This document shows, piece after piece, positions 1-11,189 of a stretch of DNA of 64,000 bases. The stretch spans positions 26,350,001 to 26,414,000 of the forward strand of contig CM114272.1 of NCBI GenBank assembly GCA_050084515.1, given 5' to 3'. The DNA is from Blasia pusilla. Taxonomy: Eukaryota > Marchantiophyta > Marchantiopsida > Blasiales. How positions within the stretch are numbered: position 1 is the stretch's first letter; the number at the start of each line of letters is the position of its first letter. A program made the position numbers and the translations under genes. The notes under the pieces were generated by a model. The model worked only from the letters and a program-made list of their open reading frames with translations. It did no database searches and was not told the origin of the DNA.

Positions 1-1460
1 AGATTTCAAGAGGGGCAAATGTATTCTCCCATGGCCACAACACATGCCATATAATAACTCACTAAACTTCGTAGCTCTAACGATTTCACATATCCAATGC
101 AAGGGAGAACATGATGGGCATATTTATGTAATAGAACCCAACGTATGACGACCGCTAGTATCACTCAAACCCCTTTGTAATCGCAGCTTCCTAAGATCAC
201 TCTCTTGGAAATTTGGACTCCTTGCAAGATTCCATAAGGTATTACATCTTACTACCCTATCAACAGTAGACACTTGACGAGTCGTAGAAGCATTTGGTAT
301 AGTGGCACTTTCTGTAGGTAACAGAACTCCATTACAGATGGAAGAAACATGATCTATTCTTGATATGTCTTCATTCGCATGATGGGGAAGAGTCAAAGAA
401 TTATCAACAACTTCCTATACACCTTCCAATAGTTCATTTGGAATAGGGAGAGCGGTACGTAAGTCAACTCTTGGTGGTACATAAGTAGTTGGGCTGATCT
501 TAGAAGCATTCTTAATAACTTCATGGAGTGCACGGTGAGGTTATTCAAGTATTGGTCTTGGCGACATGTAAATGTTGTTTGTGGATCCACACTGAACTTC
601 TTGATTTTCTCCTACCAAGACTCCATTTGCATTGGAAGGCCTGAAAAAAAATCAACATATCAATAGGCTATAAACGACCAATGAAAAATTTTGATAGGAT
701 ATAAAAAGTAAGATACATACCGGATGATTTGACTTCCGTTAGTCAAAATCTCCATATTTGGAGTAGTTGAAAGAGTGTCAAGTACCAAAGGAGGCTCAAC
801 TTGACCATGAAGCGCCTTCCTTCTTTTCCTATACTCACGATAGTAGGTCCTCATTTTTTCTTTGAGAACTTCCATTCTTTCAACGTGAATGGTACGTTTT
901 CGTTTTTGGGCTTCACCAGGTAGAACCTTTCAAAAATCCCGTATATCAATAGGATTCAATGAAATGGGAAGTCTGGAATAACACAACAATTAATGTAAGA
1001 AACAAAGAAAGTAATATTAGAAGGTGTGACAATGGAGGATTTAGAGAATAATATTAGAAGTTGTAACAATGCTAAATGATCGTTGTCAACTTACGCTGGA
1101 GATGTTTCAGGCAGAAGTTCAACTTCCATGTTTGTTTGTTGTGCTAAAATCTCCTCACGACGGGCACGCCTTTTTCGTTGTGCATTCACACGCATCAATT
1201 TTTGGAAGTAACACAAATCCTTAGGACTTGATGGAATGGGAAGTCTGTCCAAAAATAAGGTTAGAACACGTGATCGCGGTAATTAGGTTATCCAAAAAAA
1301 AGTATCATAGAAGGCGTCATTGTGGCTTATATTGGAGAAAGGTTCTTTTGTTCTTGGAATATGTTGCGAAATCGATGAATTTGTGATATCACCGAGCGGA
1401 AATCTTTCCATGTCCATTAATGATCCACTTACACTCGCCATGTCCATAACACATCACAAA
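1..1460 (-). mobile_element. Helitron N-terminal remnant
   Basis: The minus strand encodes broken pieces of the N-terminal part of a plant Helitron replication protein. They include a basic segment around 660-875 (TYYREYRKRRKAL) and a related one near 1130-1200 (RKRRARREE), both typical of the Arg-rich leader of Helitron proteins. At 393-590 is a segment that lines up with 58990-59170 of the other Helitron in this window (shared PLSLFQMNY / PLTLFKMNY). Near 60-100 is a cysteine/histidine motif (CPSC..LHW.CE) also shared with the plus-strand copy at 59430-59460. Stops and frame changes separate the pieces and the element runs off the left edge. A pseudogene is certain; the assignment to Helitron rests on the shared motifs and family knowledge. 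Confidence 0.7.
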
Positions 1461-1699
1461 ACAATTGCATAATTAAACATGGTAATTGCAAAGCAAGAAA
1501 TTAAAAGAAGAAGGGAACAAAAATTTAAAAGCAAAGTAAAAGGGGAAAAAAAAGAAAAAATTACTGAGAAAAAAATAGTAGGTTAGGGTCGGGTTCTATC
1601 AAATGTGGATTTTTTTTACTTTAAAAAATAAAATTGGAAAGAATTTAAATTGTAGATGGGGGTTTTTCATTTTATTTTTTCAAATAAAATTCCAGGTTT

Positions 1700-1743
1700 G
1701 GGTAGGGATAGGTTTGGAATCTTCTCCAAACCTATCCCTACCC
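1700..1743. repeat. Perfect 19-bp inverted repeat
   Basis: Arms at 1700-1718 and 1725-1743 are perfectly complementary over 19 bp with a 6-base loop (ATCTTC). The hairpin lies at the start of a GC-rich island (about 1690-2030) inside otherwise AT-rich DNA. No element class is recognised. Confidence 0.85.
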
Positions 1744-1778
1744 TACCTCCGCCCAAGGCCCGGGTCCGCTGCCTACGC

Positions 1779-1845
1779 GCCGTCGATCAGGGATCGACAG
1801 CCATCGGCTCCGCCATCAGAGGGCCATCGATCCCTGATCGACGGC
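1779..1845. repeat. Second 19-bp inverted repeat in GC-rich island
   Basis: Arms at 1779-1797 and 1827-1845 are perfectly complementary (core GATCAGGGATCGA) and flank a 29-base GC-rich spacer. It lies 35 bp from the hairpin at 1700-1743. Overlapping short ORFs on both strands are Pro/Arg-rich by composition only and are not called as genes. Confidence 0.85.
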
Positions 1846-2059
1846 CCTCGCCTCCTCCGCCTTATAGCCATCGATCTAACCCTCTCCCTTCTCATTTCGT
1901 CTTGTCCTGGCCACGTGCTCCCACCCACGGGCTGATCCCCACCAGGGTCCGGGTAGTTTTTTGGCGAGAACCGGTACATTTCCGGTCTTTATGGACGAGA
2001 ACGGTAATTTTGGATATTTTCTTGAATCCGGCCAGCTAAAGAGATACAAATACAAAACC

Positions 2060-2590
2060 TGCATGCACCTAGCAAGATGTAGAATGTGTTAGAGTAAAGC
2101 CGGATGGCACCTAGGACATGAAGCTTAATTGAAAGAGCAAAGCTGGATCTCACCTAGACTACTCTTGTTAGTGATCCGATGCGGATCTATGCACACAAAG
2201 TTGACAGACGTGTTAATGTCCGCACTGTCGAATAAAGCTACACATTAACTCTGAATGGTGGAATGGTTGTGTGCTCTGAGCTCTATCTAATCGGAGTTTT
2301 TTAAATTGGAAAAAATTTAAATGCAATGGCGGGGAGGCTCAGGACAACCCTTCGGGGAGGGGAGCCTTCGAGGGATCAGATGCCTCTTCACGATCGTAAC
2401 AACTTTGAGTACAGAATTCAAAACATACGGCTCCCAAAAAAACCGTATAATCGGATGATCGTATTGAAACCCTAAAATATCCCCAAGGAAACCAAAAGGC
2501 GGCGATTGTCATTCCTAGACGCATGAACATCCGCGAGTGGATGAGAAGGACACGTGTCACACTCTGGAGTGTTTGCAAAATGAGGAGGCA
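2060..2590. other. Intergenic, no gene seen
   Basis: No conserved protein segment, RNA gene or clear element was found in this stretch. Short ORFs on both strands look like chance. Confidence 0.5.
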
Positions 2591-2595
2591 CTCTC

Positions 2596-2907
2596 CCTTA
2601 ATATTAAAGATGTTAGTTGGGCCTTTGGTAAGAATATTTGTGTTTCATGATGCAACTTTCTTCATTTTGTCCTATTGTGCATGAGTGATATATATCTCCA
2701 TGGTGATGGTGCGTTGCTAGCCAGCTTTCCTCGTATTTTGATACAAGCCGGTACCCATGAGCGGGTGAAAGAGATCCCAAGGAGACAACTCGTGCATTTG
2801 AGAAGAGCTAATAGGAAAGAACAACACATGTCAATTACCTACTAGTTAAAAAAGATGTCATCGGGAAAGATGACACACCTATAAGGGCACCCTCCCATAA
2901 TAATACA
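2596..2907 (-). mobile_element. Short interspersed element, copy B
   Basis: Read on the minus strand, 2907-2720 aligns over most of its length with the plus strand at 19606-19800. Shared segments include TATTATTATGGGAG, TAGGTAATT..CATGTGT, TCTCCTTGG and TTCACCCG. A second, similar start sequence (AATATTAAGGGAGAGTGCC) follows in the same orientation near 2575-2605. The start resembles a Helitron 5' end (TC..TATTATTA), and a GTAT/ATAC mini-hairpin precedes CTAG near 2720. A non-autonomous Helitron is the best guess; ends are not proven. Confidence 0.45.
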
Positions 2908-3427
2908 GATTAAAAGTCAAAATTGTGCAAATATTTTAGTGGTATCAATGGCTTGAATGGATGATCTTGTCCTACAAGTCAATTGACTTGAAAGTTGAAG
3001 AATTTATACAACCTTCACTCTCAATCACTCCATCGAATTATCCCCTTGGGGTTTCCCTCCTAAAGAATTCATCTTGATGCGATTTTCTCATTAGTGTTCC
3101 CAAGATGAGCCCTGAAATGGATTTGCCGTTCTCTTATTGCAGCAACTCACACCCAAACCCCCTGCGCTGTCTGACCTACTTGTAATGATACCCGACACTG
3201 TTAACGTTGACCCTCCCTTACGAGGGGCGAGACGAGTTTCACTAGAAGGGCTCTCTCTGATTGTAATATAGACATAGATATACAGGTTTGTTGGCCCAGA
3301 CTTGACTATCAACAAAAAACATGTCTCAAGCTGAAGGCGAGCGTACTTTTCAGCTTGAATAAGGTGTGCAACATAAACCTTTCATTTTGAACTCCAGCCA
3401 TTGAAAACTTAGACCACTATCATTCAT
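2908..3427. other. Downstream flank of RUS gene
   Basis: This stretch lies 3' of the minus-strand RUS gene and probably includes its 3' untranslated region. No further gene or repeat is recognised. Confidence 0.4.
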
Positions 3428-6400
3428 TTATGGAATCAGCACAGGTGCATCACCAGGCACTTTTATGACAATTTTATCCAAATCCCAGCCTGCAGCCTCA
3501 AGTTCGCTGACAAATATATCGAAGTGGTGGTGCATTGCATCCAAACTATTAGTTAATTTCACGGTCTGCTGCATAATACTGCTTTCTCCACCGTCAGGAT
3601 TAGGGAAAAGATCACCAGCACCATGCTGCCCCTCACATCTCCTACTTTCAGCCACTGATGGCAGCAACAGCCAGTATGCCTGCCATAGACTTCGTAATAT
3701 GGATATACTTGAGGCCGCTTCCTGTCATACACAGTACATGTTCAGAATCTTGAAACCAAGACAAAAAAGTTCCAATTCAACGAGTTACAAGGTGTCAATG
3801 ATACCTTCAGCAGGACTCTGGCCTCAACGCCATGCGTAGATGTAGAGTAGATGACCAGGACGTAGTCTTCTTTTGCATACAGCTTCATTAAGTTCTCCAC
3901 CTGCCATCAACTCCACCAGTGACCACAAGTACTAGGACAGACTTCCAGCACCACATGTGTCATAATAAACTACGAAAGCTAGGATACAGAAGTCTTACCT
4001 CCCCTGTAGACCCGGAGCCTTCAAGAATGTCTCTCAAAGAGCATCCGATCCAAATTCGTGGTGACATCGACTGCCATGGTATCAAGAGCTCCTCCTTTTG
4101 ATTACATTCCTTGCAGCCTGTAGAGAACCAAACAAGACTTTATGGGTTCGTTGAAGGTCAAGCTAGAAACAAGTTATTAAAGTGGACTACTGGTCACCTC
4201 AGTACGCAATGGAGTGTTAAAGTGAAGTCACAGGGTGTACAGAACAGTTGAGGAAACCTGGCAAAGGGTACTCTTGAAGATAAGCTTTAATTAGCACTGA
4301 CGCTCGCTTGTAGTTGATCTGCTCAGCACAATACATCTTGTCACTCAAGGCTACACGAAAAATACTGGTCTAGGAAATCCTGCACACAAGAAAATTGGAA
4401 AGATGAAAACTTCTACCTCAGGTATGCATATTATTGTAGAATGACTCCCAACCAGACAATGGCCAATACCAAAACAACATATTCAGTGGAACAGACTAAT
4501 TTTGGCCATCAAAGGGACGAAATCTCACAGTTGGCAATCGAAGGACTGCAAGAGATTGATATCGCAGAAAAAGATGCAGCGACCGAATTGATGCCCAAGC
4601 GAGCACCAGCTTCCAGTATGAATTGCTGAATCCAGGCATACCCTGCTAGTCTTAAGAGCAAATTAATAATAAACGCAAACCACAAGTACTGTAGGACGTT
4701 ATGCTCCTTGCTCTCTGGTCGAGGTTAACACTTCTGAGGTGTAGTCCTCCTAGTGGCACAAAGATTATACATCTGTGAAGATTGAAACACTGGATACATG
4801 CCGTCAAGAAATAAGATGACCCACCAGGAGTACTACTGCAAATGAGAGGCCAATGAGCTTAGCAGCAACCTCCCATACTTCTTCCTGAATCATAGAATTC
4901 AAGACATTGTAAGAAGATATTTCATGGTAAAGAGTTGACCTACCAGGAGTAGTACTCCAAAGACGAGTCCCACAAGCTCAGCAGCTACCTCCCAAACTTC
5001 TTCCTGAATCAAATTCGCACTATCGCTTGTTCAAGAGAAGGATTGCAGGGCATCAAGCCAGAATCTGATTCAAACCATTACTGTTCTAAGAAGCATCTCT
5101 GCGAAAGCTAAGAAGAAATAACTTAACACTTCTCGACTGAGCCTCCTAACCAAATTCAGCTCCATATCAATATCTCATCTGAAAGAGTCCAAATATTCTT
5201 GTTTTCTGCTTACCTGTTAGTGTAACAAGAGTGAATAATGCAGAAAGTCACTGTACCAAAGGAAACCTTCAATTAAACACACCAACCAGAGTTTTGATGA
5301 GGAAATTGAAAATCTTACTTTGGCAGAAACATCTCCCACATTTTCATTAATGGCGAAATGATTTTGGATCACTCGGAAGGAAGGGTCTTTCAAACCTTTA
5401 GCTACAGCCTGAACAATTTGCCAAAAAATTACCAAGAGAACACAAATTCTAACATCTATATAGGACTATATATGTACGAGTAAAACTTGCCGAGTGAGGA
5501 GAATGGTAAATGAACTACATTCTTAAACAGAAAGCACTCCTGACCAACTAAAGATGATATAAATCTACAATTGAAAACTATGTACATTATGACACGTTTG
5601 AGTCATATGCCAACCATGAACCAGAACGGGTAAAGGGCTCATACTTTGGTCAGATGACCTAGAGAAGCCAGAATCAGAAATTGGTTCGGGGCAAGAGGAG
5701 TACACAATTCAAATATACTGCACACTTGACAGGAAAGAAAGTAAGAAAATGATGAAATGAGCACTTCACAACTAAGGTCGAGGATAAATACATGTATGCC
5801 AGTTTATTATAGGAAAGGATATCAACGTTTGGATAAGGTATCCTTTGCTCTTCGGTTATGAGGTTCTCTCAAAAAGAGGCTCAACTTTCCAAATCTTCAG
5901 GTCTCATCTTCCTTTCATCTGTTAGTGTGACCAAATTTCGTGGAAAAAATGTCCCAAATTGAGTTTGTGTTGATTCTGACCTCCCAGCACTTCCAATGAA
6001 ATCAGCATACATGCGCCACTGCTTAGGATCCTCGTCAAATATGCTTCCAAACCGTCCACCTGTGACAGACGTCTAGATAATGACATAAGCTATACATCCT
6101 TCCTCTTGGTGCATCTTCATGCTAAGACTAGCAATTTTAGCAGGAAGATAAAATGAACGCAGCTTGTTCTCAGAATTTGTGCGCACCAATAAAGAGGAGC
6201 CCGACAGCACCCAAGCCATCCTTAGTCACCCATCTGCAGAATCAAAACAATTGGTTCTTCCTAAGTTTCAAGAACTGTTTCTTCCGAAGTTTATCGTAAA
6301 TATTTGTGATAACAACTGCTTCACCAACCATGTGTATGAGCGCAGCTGAAAGCAGTTTGGATTAGTACATTGATCTTACGTCCAAATTTAGTGTATGGAG

Positions 6401-8452
6401 CTCACATGTTTGGAATTATTTTTCTTTGCATTAAAATCTGATACAGAACTTGTGAAATTGATAGGGTGAAACAGATCAGATGTGTGCAGAGCTGATCTGG
6501 GACTGTAAGAGATGGACATCCATGAGAGGCAATGTTTCTATGTGATGGACGCATCACAAAAACGTTGCAAGTGTAAATCCATGTTGAACATTCAAAATGT
6601 TTCCTCCAGCATAACATATGTAGCCAAGCCATTGAACCGGATTATCTTGGATATGTACACACGAGCCTTGATGTGATTTATCTATAACTGTTATGGCACA
6701 CGCTTTCCAGCTGCATTCAGAACTGAGTATAAGTTTGATAAAAATACCGAGACTTTTAACGTAAAAATAGAAAGCAGGAGGGTCACAAATACTTGATGGT
6801 GGCGGTCGCAGCTGCTGCATATCCAGGTTCTCCACCTATACCCACAGCCTAGAATATTCACAGAGACGAAAGTCTTTTGATGAGCACAAGTCTTTGAAGG
6901 TAGTACATGAAATGAAAGCCTTCACCCTTCACTTGAAGATTATACAAACCCAAATCTTGCTACAGATCTTCTCAGTATCTTAAAATTCAAAATATCTGCT
7001 TCTACAACCGGCGTATTTGTTCCTCGCAGGAGCCAGCCGTCTTTGATATGGTGACGTGAGTAATTGAACTTCCTCCACAATTTTCCCAGGAACGGCAAAG
7101 AGAAATTAGTGAATAAAATCCCTTGCTGATTAGTGGTATGGAGTTGGATACTCCACCTTAAACAGACTAGAAGTTACGAGTGTGCTGCAGATCCAAGCGG
7201 TGACATTCGTGGGAAACTGCCACAGCATGTAATTCGAATAATCATCTGACACCGAGTCTGCATATCGTAACAACCCAACCCAGATGGTTCAGACTACCAC
7301 CAGGCTCAACTTATAACTTAGTCCCAACTTCTAATTTAGTCTCTGAATAGAATCCGTCTGAAACATCCACAGAACACAAACAGAGTGATCAGGTACTCAA
7401 AGCTTTGATTCAAAGATCTTACTTTTCTCCCACTGCCTGTTTTATAAGCAGGCGCACCTGAGTAACCAAACATACCTGGGAATCCAGCTGGCAGAACGAA
7501 ATCAAGAACTGCTTTGGGAATGCGCATTCTGGTGGACTCTTTGCCTCTACTCTTTGAAGTTTTGCCCCCATCGACGGTACTGCTGTCAATCTCCTCAACT
7601 CTCAAGACTCCAGTGTGGTCATTCAGCCAATATCTACAAAAGCATAGAAAGTAGAGCACATCTGATCACGGTACCATCCCGAAATCGTGGTGACTTGACT
7701 GGAAAGGACTCAAAATGCCAAATGGAAATTAGACGAAGACGCTTCATTCTCCCTCAGCTCCCTTTGGATCACAGAAGGCTGAATGTTTCCTTTAACCTGC
7801 GAATGCGATCACCTCCGAATTTCTCCTGCAACAATGATCCTCCGCTGTCCTCCTCTTCTCCTCCATCGTTATCTCTGGTGAACACAAACGATGCGCATAT
7901 GTTGGCACAAAACATCACTTGCCATCATCTCTGACATCTCTCGACTTATTGCCTGACCAAAATGCCTACAATGCCTGTCTGCATCGTAGTTCGTTACTGA
8001 CCAGTGATGCAGGATGTCAACAGGAACTCTAGGAGCAAGACGTAAGAAAAGTTGAAGTGACCAAATGTTTCCTGTAATTCGAGCATTCTAGCATTCTAGC
8101 CTAGGAGTGAGAAAATTCGAGCACAGTCGGGAAAAAAATTTGGAAAGAGACAAGCAGTAACGCACCGACCGTTTGATTCGGCTGTATTGACTTTACCATA
8201 GAGCGAGTCTGGGTCCAGCAATTGATCTTTCCGACCGCTGAGCTTGGCACCAATTTCCACCCTTCTCTGCGCATCTCTCCTGCAAAATAGGCGTAAATGT
8301 ACTCCTTGCCGCGCAAAATTGCGCCCGTGAGGGGTGGAGAGAATTCTTGCGAGGGGAAATTGCACAGAAGAAGAAGAATCACGAGCGTGAATTGCTCGAG
8401 GCCAGGCAGTCCAAGGGCGTGAACTAGGTGGGGGACCTGATGAACACACCAT
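3428..8452 (-). CDS. RUS5: Root UVB sensitive (DUF647) protein, RUS5-like
   Basis: A spliced gene for a DUF647/RUS-family protein. RUS proteins are plastid or membrane-associated and are linked to vitamin B6/UV-B responses (RUS1, RUS2); RUS5 itself is little studied. Exons placed by eye (minus strand): 8170-8452, 7797-7917, 7476-7633, 7157-7257, 6793-6814, 6187-6233, 5981-6059, 5645-5717, 5319-5408, 4944-5003, 4825-4884, 4529-4642, 4258-4318, 3999-4117, 3805-3900, 3428-3721. Recognisable segments are DFVLPAGFP, SVSDDYSNYMLWQFPTNVTA, DPKQWRMYADFIGSAG, LKDPSFRVIQNHFAI, EEVWEVAAELVGL, LHLFLRYQSLAVL and the C-terminal LEAAGWDLDKIVIKVPGD. The N-terminus is Ser/Arg-rich like a chloroplast transit peptide; ATG at 8452 was chosen. 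The joint between the first two exons is the weakest splice call. The segment expected between exons ending 7157 and 6814 (GVGSFSG region in relatives) was not found. Exons 4944-5003 and 4825-4884 are duplicates. RUS5 is inferred from remembered similarity; the family call is firm. Confidence 0.85.
4825..4884 (-). other. Duplicated RUS exon, copy 2
   Basis: A second 60-nt exon, 119 bp downstream in the transcript, with the same phase and its own AG and GTGGG splice signals. It encodes EEVWEVAAKLIGLSFAVVLL, 14 of 20 residues identical to copy 1. The upstream intron end (GATTCAG) is duplicated as well. Confidence 0.85.
4944..5003 (-). other. Duplicated RUS exon, copy 1 (first in transcript)
   Basis: A 60-nt exon with phase 0 at both ends, flanked by AG at the 5' side and GTAGG at the 3' side. 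It encodes EEVWEVAAELVGLVFGVLLL, the segment following the VGDVSAK exon in the family. Confidence 0.85.
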
Positions 8453-9062
8453 GACTTCCCAATTGCTCACTCCTACAAAACGGCAATTGATTCTCTAATC
8501 GCCGCCACAGAGAGAGCCGCGGTCGCATTCGCGGATCGCCATCTCACCTCTTCTTCGTCCAAGTTCAAAGCTCAAATCTGTGGATCAAATTCAAAGCGCA
8601 GTCGCTGCTGCGTTTTCCATATCCTCTCGTCTCGGGAAGGAAGGAAGGAAGGAAAGAGGAATCGGATGATACGCTCCGCAGTCGCCTCGAACTTCCCTCG
8701 CCCTTCAGCGCTTGATGAATTTCACCATATCCAAAAGAAGAGAGGTCAACGTCGTCCGCTCGCCAAGGCCAAATTTTATTTATTTATTTTTATAAAAAAG
8801 GACAAAAAGGGTAAAGTGGATTTTCTTAGTTAGGTTAGGGGAGGGAGGTGTAATCGCTTTGACGCACGCAGGTATGGGATATGCATGGGGTTAAGTTCGT
8901 GTATTAAGACGTACTAGTGAGTCTATTATGGGGAGATTAAAAATTTTATTACTTTTTAAAACTTTATGGCATGACAAAAATTTTTAATTATATGCAAATA
9001 TTTTAAAAATAATTATATAAAATATTTTTAATCATGTTTATTTTTTTAATTTTAATCATTAT
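8453..9062. promoter_or_regulatory. 5' flank of RUS gene and Helitron 3' flank
   Basis: The first ~300 bp (8453-8760) are the upstream region of the minus-strand RUS gene, with a short GGAA repeat (8636-8656) and CT-rich stretches, and probably contain its 5' UTR and promoter. From about 8770 the sequence becomes AT-rich and flanks the 3' side of the Helitron helicase. A Helitron 3' hairpin with CTRR end was not located with certainty. Confidence 0.4.
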
Positions 9063-9651
9063 TGGAATATCTCCTCATATACAACATTTCTAGTATAGCT
9101 ACCTTGTTTGTTTGGATGTTGACCACCATATATCATAAGGTGGATAGACCTTCTTCGCCTACCCTAGATAAAGCCACGTAAAAGTTGACCATGGGAAAAT
9201 ACGCACTTTGGTAAATATATTCCAATTTTTTCTAAGGTTTGACCTTGAGACTTATCGATAGTCATAGCAAAAGATGGATGCATAAGAAATTGACATCTTC
9301 GTAAGTAGAAAGGTAAGCCTGAGTTAGATGCAATTAAAGGGATTCGTTGAATAAATACTTTATCTCCTACATTTTAACTAATAATGATTTCAGCATCTAT
9401 GACATGTCGATTGAATCCAGGAATCACCAACCGAGTTCCATTAGCTTGTCCCTTAGTGCCATTCAAGTTTCGTAATAGCATGATCCGAACACCTATCTTT
9501 AAGGTCAAACAATGTGGAGGAAATCTAGAAGGTAAACATGTATTTAAAAACTCTATCGGATAAATATTCCTCATCGCCTCATCCACAACTGAATCTGCAC
9601 TTAAAAAGATGCGCCTGCAAACCAAAAAGGGAAAAGATTAAGTAGAAAATT

Positions 9652-10103
9652 AATAACATTAATGTTAGTAACCTAGAATTAGCACATGATTCTATAAACT
9701 TTAAGACATCAAAAAAATATGCAGAAACATAAAAGAAATTATCACATCTCCGGAAAATCGAGAAATTACTTCAATATTGATTATATCCACATTGATAGTT
9801 TTGGTGGTAAGAATATATATATAGCTCTACCACCCAAGAAGCGATTATCTTTCCATAATGTGTTATTATTTCCATAAATGATGTCAATCAAATCATTTAG
9901 ATTGTTTGTCTGCGTCACCATCTCGTTCGGTATTTGAATAGTATAATAACATTAATGTTAGTAACCTAGAATTAGCACATGATTCTATAAACTTTAAGAC
10001 ATCAAAAAAATATGCAGAAACATAAAAGAAATTATCACATCTCCGGAAAATCGAGAAATTACTTCAATATTGATTATATCCACATTGATATTTTTGGTGG
10101 TAA

Positions 10104-10185
<82 letters not shown>

Positions 10186-10305
10186 CTCTACCACCCAAGA
10201 AGCGATTATCTTTCCATAATGTGTTATTATTTCCATAAATGATGTCAATCAAATCATTTAGATTGTTTGTCTGCGTCACCATCTCGTTCGGTATTTGAAT
10301 AGTAT
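9652..10305. repeat. 293-bp direct tandem duplication
   Basis: Copy 1 (9652-9944) and copy 2 (9945-10305) are near-identical throughout, both starting AATAACATTAATGTTAG and ending TATTTGAATAGTAT. The main difference is the (TA)n tract: about 7 units in copy 1 and about 40 in copy 2. It lies inside the Helitron helicase region. Confidence 0.95.
10105..10184. repeat. (TA)n microsatellite
   Basis: About 80 bp of uninterrupted TA dinucleotides within the second copy of the duplication. It produces artificial Ile-Tyr ORFs. Confidence 0.98.
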
Positions 10306-11189
10306 TTTCGCCTACATCTGAGTCTGTAGGCATACGACCCTCTCCGAATCTTAGTAGCCAATCAGAAAAATCTTATTGATCTTCACGTGCACGTCCAATT
10401 ATCATGAAAACAATAAAATGCTTAGAGTATGCTATAGAAGTAATAATAAATTTTATTGAAATAGAAGGAATTTTTTTAAATACGTACCTTCTAAAGATGC
10501 CACTCTCATGTTCATTGTCAATTTCATGATCCTTACATAAGACCATAAAATAGATCGTTTTAGGCACGCTTGCACAATCTTTGGTCGATCTCCGTGTCGT
10601 GCCACGGGCAACACTTGCCGGAAGTCGCCTCCTAAGATAACAATCTTACCTCCAAATCGCAAGTCTCTCAATCTAGGATCAACCAATCCCATAATGTCTT
10701 GCATAGTAGGATTAATAGCCTAAAAGGAAAAATGATGAGTCATACGTGCTTTATCCCATATTAGCAAGAGAGCTTTTTGAATCAAGCGGGCATTATTGCT
10801 ATTGACAGAGAAGCTCCCAAACATGACTAAAAGATCAGTAAGATATAGCCATCAAGATTATCCCTAAACCCATATTTAAAAATAAATAGTAGAGATAAAT
10901 AATTAAAATACATACTTACACGTTGAGCTTTCATGGATATTTAGAGGAATTTTAAAACGTGAATGTGTTGTACGACCTTCATCCACTAATAAAGCAGCAA
11001 TCCCAGAAGATGCAACAGCCAAGGCAATACGACTTTCACTTTGTACTTTTGCCAATAGAAGATTATCTTCATCGATGGCCTCCCGGGCCATCGATGAAGA
11101 GCACTCTTGCTTGAAAGGGAATAAATAAAATAAAAGGGTTAGTTGAAAAATGTCATTAAATGATAGAAAGGTACAAAAAATAAAAGATC

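Larger units (their letters stand above)
9063..11100 (-). pseudogene. PIF1-like helicase domain of Helitron, broken
   Basis: Helicase part in pieces. ALAVASSGIAALLVDEGRTT and HSRFKIPL at 10930-11040 form the block after Walker A; FGGKIVILGGDFRQVLPVAR at about 10590-10650 is the DEAD-like/GGDFRQ block. RFPPHCLTLKIGVRIMLLRN at about 9470-9530 and FAMTISKSQGQTLEKIGIYL with LYVALSRVR at 9130-9290 are the C-terminal helicase motifs. The protein would end near 9063 with NVVYEEIFQ, matching usual Helitron C-termini. Walker A is missing or was not found. Stops and the 293-bp duplication show that it is inactive. Confidence 0.8.

Noticed and set aside
3465-3839. 124-codon plus-strand ORF
   Set aside because: Antisense to the last two exons of the RUS gene.
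7000-7060. Candidate RUS exon reading TAGSCEEQIR
   Set aside because: Flanked by AG and GT on the minus strand, but its phase does not join the next exon and its sequence does not match the family.
9994-10333. Two ORFs with long Ile-Tyr runs
   Set aside because: They are translations of the (TA)n microsatellite.
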